A stretch of DNA of 64,000 nt from Ignavibacteriales bacterium (GTDB lineage: Bacteria > Bacteroidota > Ignavibacteria > UBA10030 > SZUA-254), in NCBI GenBank assembly GCA_016218025.1, contig JACRFD010000074.1:116060-180059 (forward strand), read 5' to 3'. The position numbers and the translations under genes are program-made. This document shows positions 34,401 to 42,670 of this stretch, piece by piece (the first letter of the stretch is position 1; the number at the start of each line of letters is the position of its first letter). Below the pieces are notes generated by a model. That model had not been told where the DNA came from. It did no database searches and saw only the letters and a program-made list of their open reading frames with translations.

Positions 34401-36770
34401 TACAGGATCTTGAATATTAAGGTAAACCGATGCTGGTAAAAATTTATGATTCAAGTATTCAACAGATATTGTATAGTTTCCCGCCTCAGCAACGCTGATT
34501 GAATAATGGCCTGTTGAATCGGTATACTCACCGGTTGATGTTCCATTCACCAATATTTTTACACCGGGGACAGGGCATAAAGAATCTGACTCGAACAATA
34601 CCCACCCGCTGACTTCAATAGATGTTGTATCTAAGAAATTTATTCCTGTATAGATATGGTTATCTTGCGTGAAGGGTAATGCGATAGAATCCTGAGGAAA
34701 TGTTGATCCTTTGAATCCATGACCTCTCTTGTATGGTCGGACTGTAAAATCGACATCTTCTTCCCAGTTAATTCTCGCTATGGTGTATGACCCGTTAGTA
34801 AGAGTTGTTCCATAATGCCAGACCGGAGGATTATCATCAACGAAAAGCGGATTTCCAAATAATACACCATGATGATCACCGTTAGTGGCATAGTCTCCGG
34901 CTACAGTATCAGCGCTAGGATTAAAACGCCAATAACCAACGAGACCTGTTTCATTGCCGCGCATGATATGGTTTCGATTAGCGGCTAATTGCTCGGCAGT
35001 TTTGGCCGTATTCCATATACAGATTTCGTCTACTAATCCATTAAAATATCTGGAAGAAGAGGCTGCATCTATTCCTATTTCAAAATAACCATCGAACTCT
35101 TCAATAGAATGTGAGACTAAATTTTCAGCTAAAGTATCATTCATATAGATCGTCGCTTTATCCGGTTCAACAACCAGAGCAATAAATGTCCACTCGTTAT
35201 CCGGAACTATCAATCCGGATGACCATTCATATGTCGACGCCTGATCATTCCAGTTATAGCGCAATTCACCGGTACTCAAAATATGCAGTCCGGCCGCCGT
35301 ACGCTTTGCTCTACTATATAAAATTCCCGCCCAGTCATTTTGTGTACCATTACGTTTGATCCAAGCCGACATTGTAACGGTATTTGAATTTAGATTTAAT
35401 GCTGGAATTGAAACATAATCATCTACTCCATCTAATGATAGGGCACGACTTAAATTTTGAGAAGTAGTATAAGCCCGCATTTCAACATTTTTTACACCAC
35501 CCAAACCAGTTGGAGTTGTCACAAAACCTTTAACAGAACCATCCGCCGGAGCAAAACCGTAATTAGAGATAGTTAATTTTATTTGAGTATTTTTAAGAAC
35601 TTCCAATTTATATTCATGAATTTTCCCCGGCACAACTAATTCATCGTTCTTTTCGACCTGACCGGAGAAGACACCATCTATTCTCACGCCGTCGCGGTAT
35701 AGTTTTAGTTCATCTTCAAAACCATCGGGAAAATTCGTCCAATTGACATAAACTTTTCCATCATAAGAGCCATCCGATGCGTTTATAAATACAGCACGCC
35801 CAAATTTAGAATCCGAGAATGACGAATAAAGACCTGAAATATTGTTATAAGATCTGACTTGATATGTATATCTTTGTCCGGGAACGGCAGAATAATCAAG
35901 ATATGATTTTTCAGCAACCGGTATTGTTGTCAACAGAATATCATCGCGGAAAATTTGAAAATGTGTGGCATAATCAGAAGTGCAAGTCCAACCTAATCTA
36001 ACATATCCAACCGTGGTATCTTCTGAAGCGAAAAAATTTTCAGGTCTAATAAATGGTACGGTTGCCGCAACTTGCTCTACACGTGAAGAGGTATACCAAC
36101 CACTATAGTAGCCAACAGTCGCTACACCCCAGTTCGATGAATTACCCGGAGTTGTACTGACTGTATAACTTGTTGAATATGTTGAACCGATTTCCGCTCC
36201 ATCTTCATAAATTTTATAATAATTCGTAAGTTCGCTGCCATTTCCCCAGCTCATGTTAATAAATTTATCGCTGCCGGTAGGATTCGTTACACTAATACTT
36301 ACAGGTGGTTGAATCGGTTTTGTGGATCCCACATCAGTCCACGTAGACCAATAATCGCATCCCCACGCGCCGGTATAGTGACCGACTAATTTGTATGTGT
36401 ATGATTTTCCGGGTCCAACATAATCATAATATCCGTGCGTCCATCCGTAACCCAAACCGGTATGTCCGTAATTATAATAGAAAATTTGCACATCGTTCCG
36501 ATATAACCAGACCTCTATCGGTCCGCCCCAAAAACAGGCTTGTTGAACTGCCCAACTGATATCTAAACGGTACTCAGATGCACCGTCAGCAGCAACTAAA
36601 TACTCAGCCAACACTCCGGAAGCAGATTTTTCTTGACTTGTATCTATCGGACCAAATGCAACCGGCGGTGAATAAACTTCAGTTATTTGTTTATCTTGAG
36701 CTATCGCGGAAATTGATATTAATAGACAAAGATAAAGAGACAGGCATAAAAACTTAACAACATTAATCAT
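31404..36770 (-). CDS. Giant secreted multidomain protein with type IX secretion sorting domain
   Basis: A protein of 1788 residues read from the ATG at 36770, which has GAGG before it. A signal peptide ([25 protein letters not shown]) opens it. FN3-like segments lie at about 155-410, a LamG/concanavalin-like domain at about 445-620 ([14 protein letters not shown] ... GLVGYWRFN), and two carboxypeptidase-regulatory-like domains at about 720-870. A large region with GSS-rich strands follows, then an SbsA Ig-like domain near 1610-1700 ([25 protein letters not shown]). The last 85 residues are a T9SS type A domain with [21 protein letters not shown] and [22 protein letters not shown]. The signal sends it through the outer membrane to the surface or medium. 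The substrate of the LamG domain is unknown. Confidence 0.85.
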   Translation of the reverse strand: [1788 protein letters not shown]

Positions 36771-37033
36771 AGCGGGCACCTCATATAAATTTATAAGAAC
36801 TATTTAGAATAATCATCGCAATATCATAGCAGCAATGAGCTTGATAAGCTTGAACATTAAAAATTAATTCCGACAATAAATAATTGATTTGTCGAGAATT
36901 AATCGATTAATTTTCTAAGTAAACAGTATCAAAAAAAGAACGAGGGCCTCCTTTGATTTGATCAATCAAACAGCCAGAAGAAAGTAATTATTAAATTCGT
37001 AATAATCAAATTGACACATAAAGTGATATGATT

Positions 37034-37921
37034 CTACGAATATATTATATTCCTAGCACCTAAGAAAGTATTCTTTAAAACCATTGCAATCGTCATGGGT
37101 CCTACTCCTCCCGGAACAGGTGTAATTGCACTGGCAATTTTAAATGCTGATTCAAAATTAACATCGCCTACAATCCGATAGCCGGACTTAGCAGAAATGT
37201 CTTCAACTTTGTTTATTCCAACATCAATAATAACCGCTCCCCGTTTCACCATATCTCCGGTTATTGATTCGGCTTTCCCGATTGCCGCAATCAGAATATC
37301 CGCTTGTTTGGTAAAAATAGAAATGTCTTTCGTGCCCGTGTGAGCGATTGTTACAATAGCATTAGCACCGATTTGTTTTTGAAGGAGAATATTTGCAATC
37401 GGTTTGCCGACAATATTGCTGCGTCCAACCACAACCACATGCTTTCCTGCCGGATCGTTGCCGCTTCTCAACAACAGTTCCTGAATCCCTGCAGGCGTAC
37501 AAGGTTTGAAGCATGGCAGTCCGATCATCAGGCGGCCTAAATTTATAGGATGGAAACCATCGACATCTTTTCTATAATCGATAGCGGCTATTATTTTTTC
37601 TTCATTGATATGTATTGGCAAAGGAAGTTGAACCAATATCCCATGAATTTTCGGATCGTGATTGAATTGGTTGATAAGCTGTAGAACTTTTTCTTCGGAA
37701 ATATCGACGGGTAATTTTTCGGTAATGGAATAAAATCCCATCTCATCGCATCCCTTCCCTTTCATTTTAACATACGATTGAGAAGCAGGATTTTCTCCAA
37801 CAAGTATGAAAGCCAATCCCGGAGTTATTCCACGTTCAACTTTGAGCTTTTCGGTTTCAAGCTTTATTTCACGCTTGATATCTTCCGAAATTTTCTTACC
37901 GTCAATAATTATTGCAGACAT
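37034..37921 (-). CDS. folD: FolD, methylenetetrahydrofolate dehydrogenase/cyclohydrolase
   Basis: A 295-residue bifunctional enzyme that interconverts methylene-, methenyl- and formyl-tetrahydrofolate, feeding one-carbon units to purine and methionine synthesis. Motifs are SYVKMKGKGCDEMGF with the catalytic Lys, VQLPLPIHINEEKI, KDVDGFHPINLGRL, the NADP fold VVVGRSNIVGKPIANILL, and PVPGGVGPMTIAMVLKNT. Length is typical. A four-helix-bundle gene lies upstream. Confidence 0.97.
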   Translation of the reverse strand: MSAIIIDGKKISEDIKREIKLETEKLKVERGITPGLAFILVGENPASQSYVKMKGKGCDEMGFYSITEKLPVDISEEKVLQLINQFNHDPKIHGILVQLPLPIHINEEKIIAAIDYRKDVDGFHPINLGRLMIGLPCFKPCTPAGIQELLLRSGNDPAGKHVVVVGRSNIVGKPIANILLQKQIGANAIVTIAHTGTKDISIFTKQADILIAAIGKAESITGDMVKRGAVIIDVGINKVEDISAKSGYRIVGDVNFESAFKIASAITPVPGGVGPMTIAMVLKNTFLGARNIIYS

Positions 37922-37946
37922 AAGCAGTCATTGTTAGATTGTTGAA

Positions 37947-38396
37947 TTGATTGATTGATGAATTGATACGTTGAATGAATCCTGAATATCATTAATTTCA
38001 CTGCCTTCCAAATTTCGCGGTGTACTGTGAAGATGCAAATATTGCTAATAACTCATTAGCTTCCTTTAATAAATCTTCTAACCTTTTTTCTTGGATGATT
38101 TCACATTCAACAAGTAACTCTAACCACAAAATCGTTTCATCAATTTCTTCGACTACAATTCCGATTTTTGAAATAAATTCTGCTTTCGATCGTGCTCGAC
38201 ATACAGATCTGTAATTAGCGGCAACTGATGTTGCCGATCTTAAAAGCTGGCGTCCGATAATTCTTGCTTCATCGCTTTTGGGTAACGAACGGAACAATTT
38301 TACAACACGTATCGAGAATTGTTTAGACCTGGATTTCAATATTTCAGCTTGAGAATTCAAACTCTTCATCAATTAATGATTAATTTAATCAATCAA
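37947..38396. repeat. Low-complexity inverted arms around the four-helix-bundle gene
   Basis: TTGATTGATT (37947-37956) and its reverse complement AATCAATCAA (38387-38396) lie on either side of the small gene within longer stretches of TTGA/ATCA-type repeats. The arms are AT-rich and partly microsatellite-like, so pairing may be fortuitous. Confidence 0.4.
37998..38372 (-). CDS. Four-helix bundle protein (S23/23S rRNA intervening-sequence protein family)
   Basis: A 124-residue protein matching the four-helix bundle family: FSIRVVKLFRSLPKSDEARIIGRQLLRSATSVAANYRSVCRARSKAEFISKIGIVVEEIDETILWLELLVECEIIQEKRLEDLLKEANELLAIF. The RQLLRSATSVAANYR and EADETxxWLELL patterns are diagnostic. The family was first seen in 23S rRNA intervening sequences, but free-standing copies are common in this phylum; function is unknown. 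It is flanked by TTGATTGATT-type low-complexity sequences in inverted orientation. Confidence 0.9.
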   Translation of the reverse strand: MMKSLNSQAEILKSRSKQFSIRVVKLFRSLPKSDEARIIGRQLLRSATSVAANYRSVCRARSKAEFISKIGIVVEEIDETILWLELLVECEIIQEKRLEDLLKEANELLAIFASSQYTAKFGRQ

Positions 38397-38429
38397 ACAA
38401 TAAAACAATCAATAAATGATTCAATCTTC

Positions 38430-39227
38430 TTAAAATTCCGGGAAACAAAATCTTTCCATCTTTATTGCTTTGCCAGTTTCCGAATCAACCTGAACGAACA
38501 CACCGCACAACCTGATATCGAAAACAGCTACTTCATATTTAAATGTTGTTTGTAGGATAAAGCGTTTCAATCCGATTTCTTTTTTCATTCCGATTATGGA
38601 ATCATATGGACCGGTCATACCGGCATCAGTGATATAAGCAGTACCCTGCGGAAGGATGCGTGCATCTGCAGTTTGAACGTGTGTATGTGTTCCAACAACA
38701 GCGCTGACTTTTCCATCGAGATGCCAGCCAAGGGCCATTTTTTCTGCGGTAGCTTCAGCATGGAAATCTACAAAAACAATTTTTGTTTGTTCCCTGATTT
38801 TTTCAACTGCCCAATCTGCTTTTTTGAACGGACAGTCTATCGGCTGCATATAAACGCGTCCCTGTAAGTTGAGAACGCCGACCTTTCCTTTTTCTCCGAG
38901 ATCGTAAATTACAAAACCGTTCCCGGGATTTTCCGACGGATAGTTCAGCGGACGAAGCACATTTCTATTGGCTGCAAGAAGTTTACGCGCATTCCAATTG
39001 TCCCAAAGGTGATTACCGCCCGTAATGACATTTACTCCGAGCGAGAAAACCTTTTCGGCAGATTTTTCATCAATCCCTTTTCCTTCAACAAGGTTTTCAC
39101 CGTTTGCAATACATATATCGGCGTTGTATTTTTGAATATAATTTTTTAGAAGTGTTTCGGTGATTTCTAACCCCGGTTTCCCTATTATATCACCGATAAA
39201 TAAGATATTTATTGTTTTCTGATTCAT
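38430..39227 (-). CDS. ymdB: YmdB-family metallophosphoesterase
   Basis: A 265-residue calcineurin-like phosphoesterase of the YmdB/TIGR00282 type. Metal ligands are visible in FIGDIIGKPG, ANGENLVEGKG, GGNHLWDN, VDFHAEATAEKMALGWHLDGKVSAVVGTHTHVQTAD and ITDAGMTGPYDSIIG. In Bacillus the enzyme hydrolyses 2',3'-cyclic nucleotides and affects RNA turnover; substrate here is inferred. It is divergent from the E1 dehydrogenase gene. Confidence 0.93.
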   Translation of the reverse strand: MNQKTINILFIGDIIGKPGLEITETLLKNYIQKYNADICIANGENLVEGKGIDEKSAEKVFSLGVNVITGGNHLWDNWNARKLLAANRNVLRPLNYPSENPGNGFVIYDLGEKGKVGVLNLQGRVYMQPIDCPFKKADWAVEKIREQTKIVFVDFHAEATAEKMALGWHLDGKVSAVVGTHTHVQTADARILPQGTAYITDAGMTGPYDSIIGMKKEIGLKRFILQTTFKYEVAVFDIRLCGVFVQVDSETGKAIKMERFCFPEF

Positions 39228-39350
39228 GGGATGAATATAATGAAATTTGTCTTAACAAAAAATTGTTATATCTTGGAACTATAAAATTATTAAGTATTGT
39301 TAAATTTGAATAATAAAGTGGAAGCTGATTTAAAAAACGGGACAAACAAC

Positions 39351-41405
39351 ATGCAACTTGAACCTTTGAAAGATAATCAATTACAGGTTCAGAAAAACAT
39401 ATTAAAACAATGGTACAGATTGATTCACCTCGGTCGAACATTAGACCTGAAAGCTGCAACTTATGTTCGAATGGCAAAGGGCTGGTCGTATCACTCATCG
39501 TGTGCGGGACATGAAGGTATACAACTAGCACTCGGCTTATCCTTCCGACAAGGAAAAGATTTTCTGTTTCCGTATTATCGTGATCTTATGACATCGCTTG
39601 CGGCAGGATTATCCGTTGAGGAAATAATCGAGAACGGATTATCGAAACCGAGTGATGTTGCAAGCGGCGGAAGACATATGAGCAATCATTTTGCCAAGCC
39701 CGAAATCAGAATTCAAAATGTTTCATCAGCAACAGGCAACCATGCACTTCATGCGGTCGGTGTCGCACGGGCTATAAAGAAATATAACGGAGATGAAATT
39801 GCGTTTGCGAGCTTTGGTGATTCTTCGGTGTCGGAAGGATATGTTTACGAAGCCATAAGCGGAGCCGCACGCGAGATGCTGCCGGTTATATTTGTCATTC
39901 AAAACAATAAATATGGAATTTCAGTCCCGAATAGAGATCAAGCCGCGAATATAAATGTTTCGGAAAATTTCATCGGATTTAAAAACGTTAAGATTGTAAA
40001 TGTTGACGGAACAAATATTTTCGATTCGTGGAAAGGAATGCAGGAAGCTCTCGAATATGTAAAGAACGGAAAAGGTCCCGCAATTGTTCATGCCGATTGT
40101 GTTAGAATGAATTCTCACAGCAACTCCGATAAGCAGGAGTTATACCGATCACCCGAAGAAATCGCGAACGCGCAACGCTTCGATCCGGTTAAAAGATTTC
40201 GTGAATATTTAATCACAAAAAGATTATTTACTGATGAAGAATTGTCATCAATTGAAAATGAAAATTTTAAAAAAGTGGAAGATGCCGGAACAAAAGTGGA
40301 AAATGAACCCGATACCGATCCGGAAACAGCGACACGTTTTGTCATACCACCATCAATAGAAAACATATCTGAAGATTCAGACACCACTCAACCTAACCCG
40401 GATATTCCATCGATCACTTTAAGAGAAGCGATAAACGAAACACTGAAAGAAGAATTCAGACGAAATAAGAATACGTTTTTATGGGGACAGGATGTTGCCT
40501 CGAAAGATAAAGGCGGCGTTTTCAATATAACCAAAGGTATGCTTCAGGAATTCGGCAACGAAAGAATATTCAACGCACCGATTGCAGAAGATTTTATTGT
40601 CGGAACGGCAAACGGATTCTGCCGCTATCGCGATGATATTTGCGTGGTAATAGAAGGAGCGCAATTTGCCGATTACTTTTGGCCCGCGATGGAACAACTA
40701 ATTGAATGCGCGCACGATTATTACAGAACAAACGGAAAATTTACGCCAAACATAGTTATACGGCTTGCCTCCGGCGGTTACATCGGCGGTGGATTATATC
40801 ATTCGCAAAGTCTTGATGGAACATTCGCAACAATTCCGGGTCTAAGAATTGTTATGCCATCGTTCGCGGATGATGCCGTTGGTTTAATGAGAACTGCAAT
40901 ACGCAGTCGTGGTGTAACGATATACATTGAGAATAAATTTCTATACAACCAATTCTTCACAAAAACACAACGACCAAGCGAGAATCATCTGACACCTTTC
41001 GGGAAAGCCCGTGTTAGAAAAACCGGAAACGATTTAACAATTGTATCGTGGGGAACACCGCTTCATTTCGCCATACGCGTTGCAAGAAAGTTAGAGACCG
41101 AACATAAGATTGATGCGGAAGTAATAGACCTCCGATCCATAAATCCGCTTGATGTTGATTCGATATTGCGATCAGTAAAAAAGACAGGACGGCTGCTTGT
41201 GGTGCATGAACATCAATTGTTCGGCGGTTTCGGCGGAGAGATCGTATCTATCGTGTCTGAACAGGCATTCCAATATTTAGACGCGCCGGTTATGCGCGTT
41301 GCTTCTAAAAATTCACCTGTACCTTTTTCAAGAATACTTGAACGCGCGGTTCTGGTTCAGGAAGATGATATTCTGAAAGCAGCGCTAAAGCTTGCCGCTT
41401 TTTAA
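39351..41405 (+). CDS. Fused alpha/beta E1 component of a branched-chain 2-oxoacid (or pyruvate) dehydrogenase
   Basis: A thiamine-diphosphate enzyme that decarboxylates 2-oxoacids and transfers the acyl group to the E2 lipoyl domain. The N-terminal half is the alpha subunit, with the TPP motif ASFGDSSVSEGYVYEAISGAAREMLPVIFVIQNNKYGISVP. A linker of about 60 polar residues follows, then the beta half from ITLREAINETLKEEFRRNKNTFLWGQDV, with APIAEDFIVGTANG and EHQLFGGFGGEIVSIV. The frame opens at a TTG at 39297; the ATG at 39351 is preferred. No E2 or E3 gene is nearby. ilvE lies 3 kb downstream, which slightly favours branched-chain substrates. Confidence 0.88.
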   Translation: MQLEPLKDNQLQVQKNILKQWYRLIHLGRTLDLKAATYVRMAKGWSYHSSCAGHEGIQLALGLSFRQGKDFLFPYYRDLMTSLAAGLSVEEIIENGLSKPSDVASGGRHMSNHFAKPEIRIQNVSSATGNHALHAVGVARAIKKYNGDEIAFASFGDSSVSEGYVYEAISGAAREMLPVIFVIQNNKYGISVPNRDQAANINVSENFIGFKNVKIVNVDGTNIFDSWKGMQEALEYVKNGKGPAIVHADCVRMNSHSNSDKQELYRSPEEIANAQRFDPVKRFREYLITKRLFTDEELSSIENENFKKVEDAGTKVENEPDTDPETATRFVIPPSIENISEDSDTTQPNPDIPSITLREAINETLKEEFRRNKNTFLWGQDVASKDKGGVFNITKGMLQEFGNERIFNAPIAEDFIVGTANGFCRYRDDICVVIEGAQFADYFWPAMEQLIECAHDYYRTNGKFTPNIVIRLASGGYIGGGLYHSQSLDGTFATIPGLRIVMPSFADDAVGLMRTAIRSRGVTIYIENKFLYNQFFTKTQRPSENHLTPFGKARVRKTGNDLTIVSWGTPLHFAIRVARKLETEHKIDAEVIDLRSINPLDVDSILRSVKKTGRLLVVHEHQLFGGFGGEIVSIVSEQAFQYLDAPVMRVASKNSPVPFSRILERAVLVQEDDILKAALKLAAF

Positions 41406-41453
41406 TCTGTTTGCAAGTTACTCTCTTCTCAAGAGGGAAAGAAAATGCAATTA

Positions 41454-41531
41454 TTATTTTGACCCCTTTTGTGTTTTCCCCTTTACAAGGGGAAAAGTAT
41501 TGCCATGTTTAATCTGTGGTTCCAATATTTT
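41454..41531. repeat. 78-base direct repeat copy A with hairpin
   Basis: Matches 42502-42579 with seven mismatches. It contains a 10-bp hairpin (arms TTTTCCCCTT and AAGGGGAAAA, 41474-41496, loop TAC). It lies in the 273-base gap after the E1 gene, which otherwise holds only the promoter of the next gene. Confidence 0.88.
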
Positions 41532-41637
41532 GGGGGTTGCCTAAATTGGGTTTTTCATTTTTCTCGAAATTATAAAATATATTTCTTACCTGCCACTATC
41601 CCTGGAATTATTTTTCACATTGCCGATGTTACTGGTA

Positions 41638-41643
41638 TATAAT
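41638..41643 (+). promoter_or_regulatory. -10 element of the lipoprotein gene
   Basis: A consensus TATAAT lies 35 bases before the ATG, with TTCACA 18 bases upstream of it as a possible -35 element. AGAAGGA stands before the start codon. Confidence 0.45.
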
Positions 41644-41678
41644 TCATAAAATATCAGTAAAAGATAGAAGGAAAAACC

Positions 41679-42449
41679 ATGAAGCTGCAAAAAATGTTTT
41701 TATTATTTGTTATTGTTTTATCAACCTTGACCGTTTTTCAGGCATGTAAGAAAGAAGATAGTGGAGTTAACGTTCCTATTACACAAACTCCGACCACCGC
41801 TACACAGCCAACGCCTGATTATTCTTCCGTTGCAAACTTTAACGGCACACTAGCAACTATAGATTTCGGTTACAATATTATGGGATTTGTAATAGAATAT
41901 TCAATGGGATTCGGTAAACTTGGTCACCCAACCGGAGTAGACGGTGGTGTAGTAACGGTGAATGGTGATACTATTGGATCGTACACACAAAGCGGTCAGG
42001 TATATTACAACTCATTTAATACAACAAACCCCTCAGCATTGTCGCATGTCAGTTTTGACGGTTCAGCGCACGCGTGGAATGTCGCAGGCGGGAACGGTAT
42101 TCCGGCATTCTCCGCATCTGTTACAAGTCCGACAGTTTTCGCAATTACACTGCCGGCAGACACTGCAAGAATAAATAAATCGGGCGGATTGCAGGTTACA
42201 TGGACGGGCGCTGCGGCAGGACCGGACTCGTTATTAATTATGTTGGCGGCAACAAGCGGCGGTTCAATTGTTCGTCAAGGATTATCGAACAGCGGAAGCT
42301 ACAATTTCTCCGCATCCGATCTGGCAAGTTTGTCCGGAACAACAATTGTTTCGGTAGTCAAGTATCGTTATGCAATAACCAATCAAGGAGGAAAAAATTA
42401 CGTATTGGTTTCGGAAGTAGTTAAGACGAAGAATATTACGTTGCAGTAG
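41679..42449 (+). CDS. Hypothetical lipoprotein
   Basis: A 256-residue protein with a lipoprotein signal (LSTLTVFQAC, Cys23), a Thr/Pro-rich linker to about residue 48 and a beta-rich body. I do not recognise a family. The body reads like an all-beta binding domain (FNGTLATIDFGYNIMGFVIEYSMGF; VNGDTIGSYTQSGQVYYN), and the segment INKSGGLQVTWTGAAAGPDSLLIMLAA resembles Ig-like surface domains of this phylum. It has its own promoter and terminator, and the whole unit lies between two 78-base direct repeats. Confidence 0.65.
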   Translation: MKLQKMFLLFVIVLSTLTVFQACKKEDSGVNVPITQTPTTATQPTPDYSSVANFNGTLATIDFGYNIMGFVIEYSMGFGKLGHPTGVDGGVVTVNGDTIGSYTQSGQVYYNSFNTTNPSALSHVSFDGSAHAWNVAGGNGIPAFSASVTSPTVFAITLPADTARINKSGGLQVTWTGAAAGPDSLLIMLAATSGGSIVRQGLSNSGSYNFSASDLASLSGTTIVSVVKYRYAITNQGGKNYVLVSEVVKTKNITLQ

Positions 42450-42472
42450 ATTTAGAACAAAGATAAAAAACT

Positions 42473-42503
42473 AAGCCGGTCAGATTTCTGATCGGCTTTT
42501 TTT
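42473..42503 (+). terminator. Rho-independent terminator after the lipoprotein gene
   Basis: Stem AAGCCGGTCAG / CTGATCGGCTT (one G-T pair) with an ATTT-type loop and a run of seven T. It lies 24 bases after the stop codon. Confidence 0.85.
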
Positions 42504-42579
42504 ATTTTGACCCCTTTTGTATTTTCCCCTTCACAAGGGGAAAAGTTTTGCCTTATTTAATCTGCGGTTCCAATGTTTT
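42502..42579. repeat. 78-base direct repeat copy B with hairpin
   Basis: About 91 percent identical to 41454-41531. The hairpin arms TTTTCCCCTT and AAGGGGAAAA are unchanged (42522-42544), while the loop differs (CAC), so the stem is conserved where the surroundings have drifted. Confidence 0.88.
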
Positions 42580-42670
42580 TTTTCATTCTTATAGAGGACT
42601 ACCAAACCGTTTTGTCGTTCAGTGCATTTTCGTTGATAGCATAATTTTTGAGTAGTGTGGATTAAAATAT

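Noticed and set aside
37998..38372. 23S rRNA intervening sequence
   Set aside because: The four-helix-bundle gene is free-standing; no rRNA sequence is present around it.
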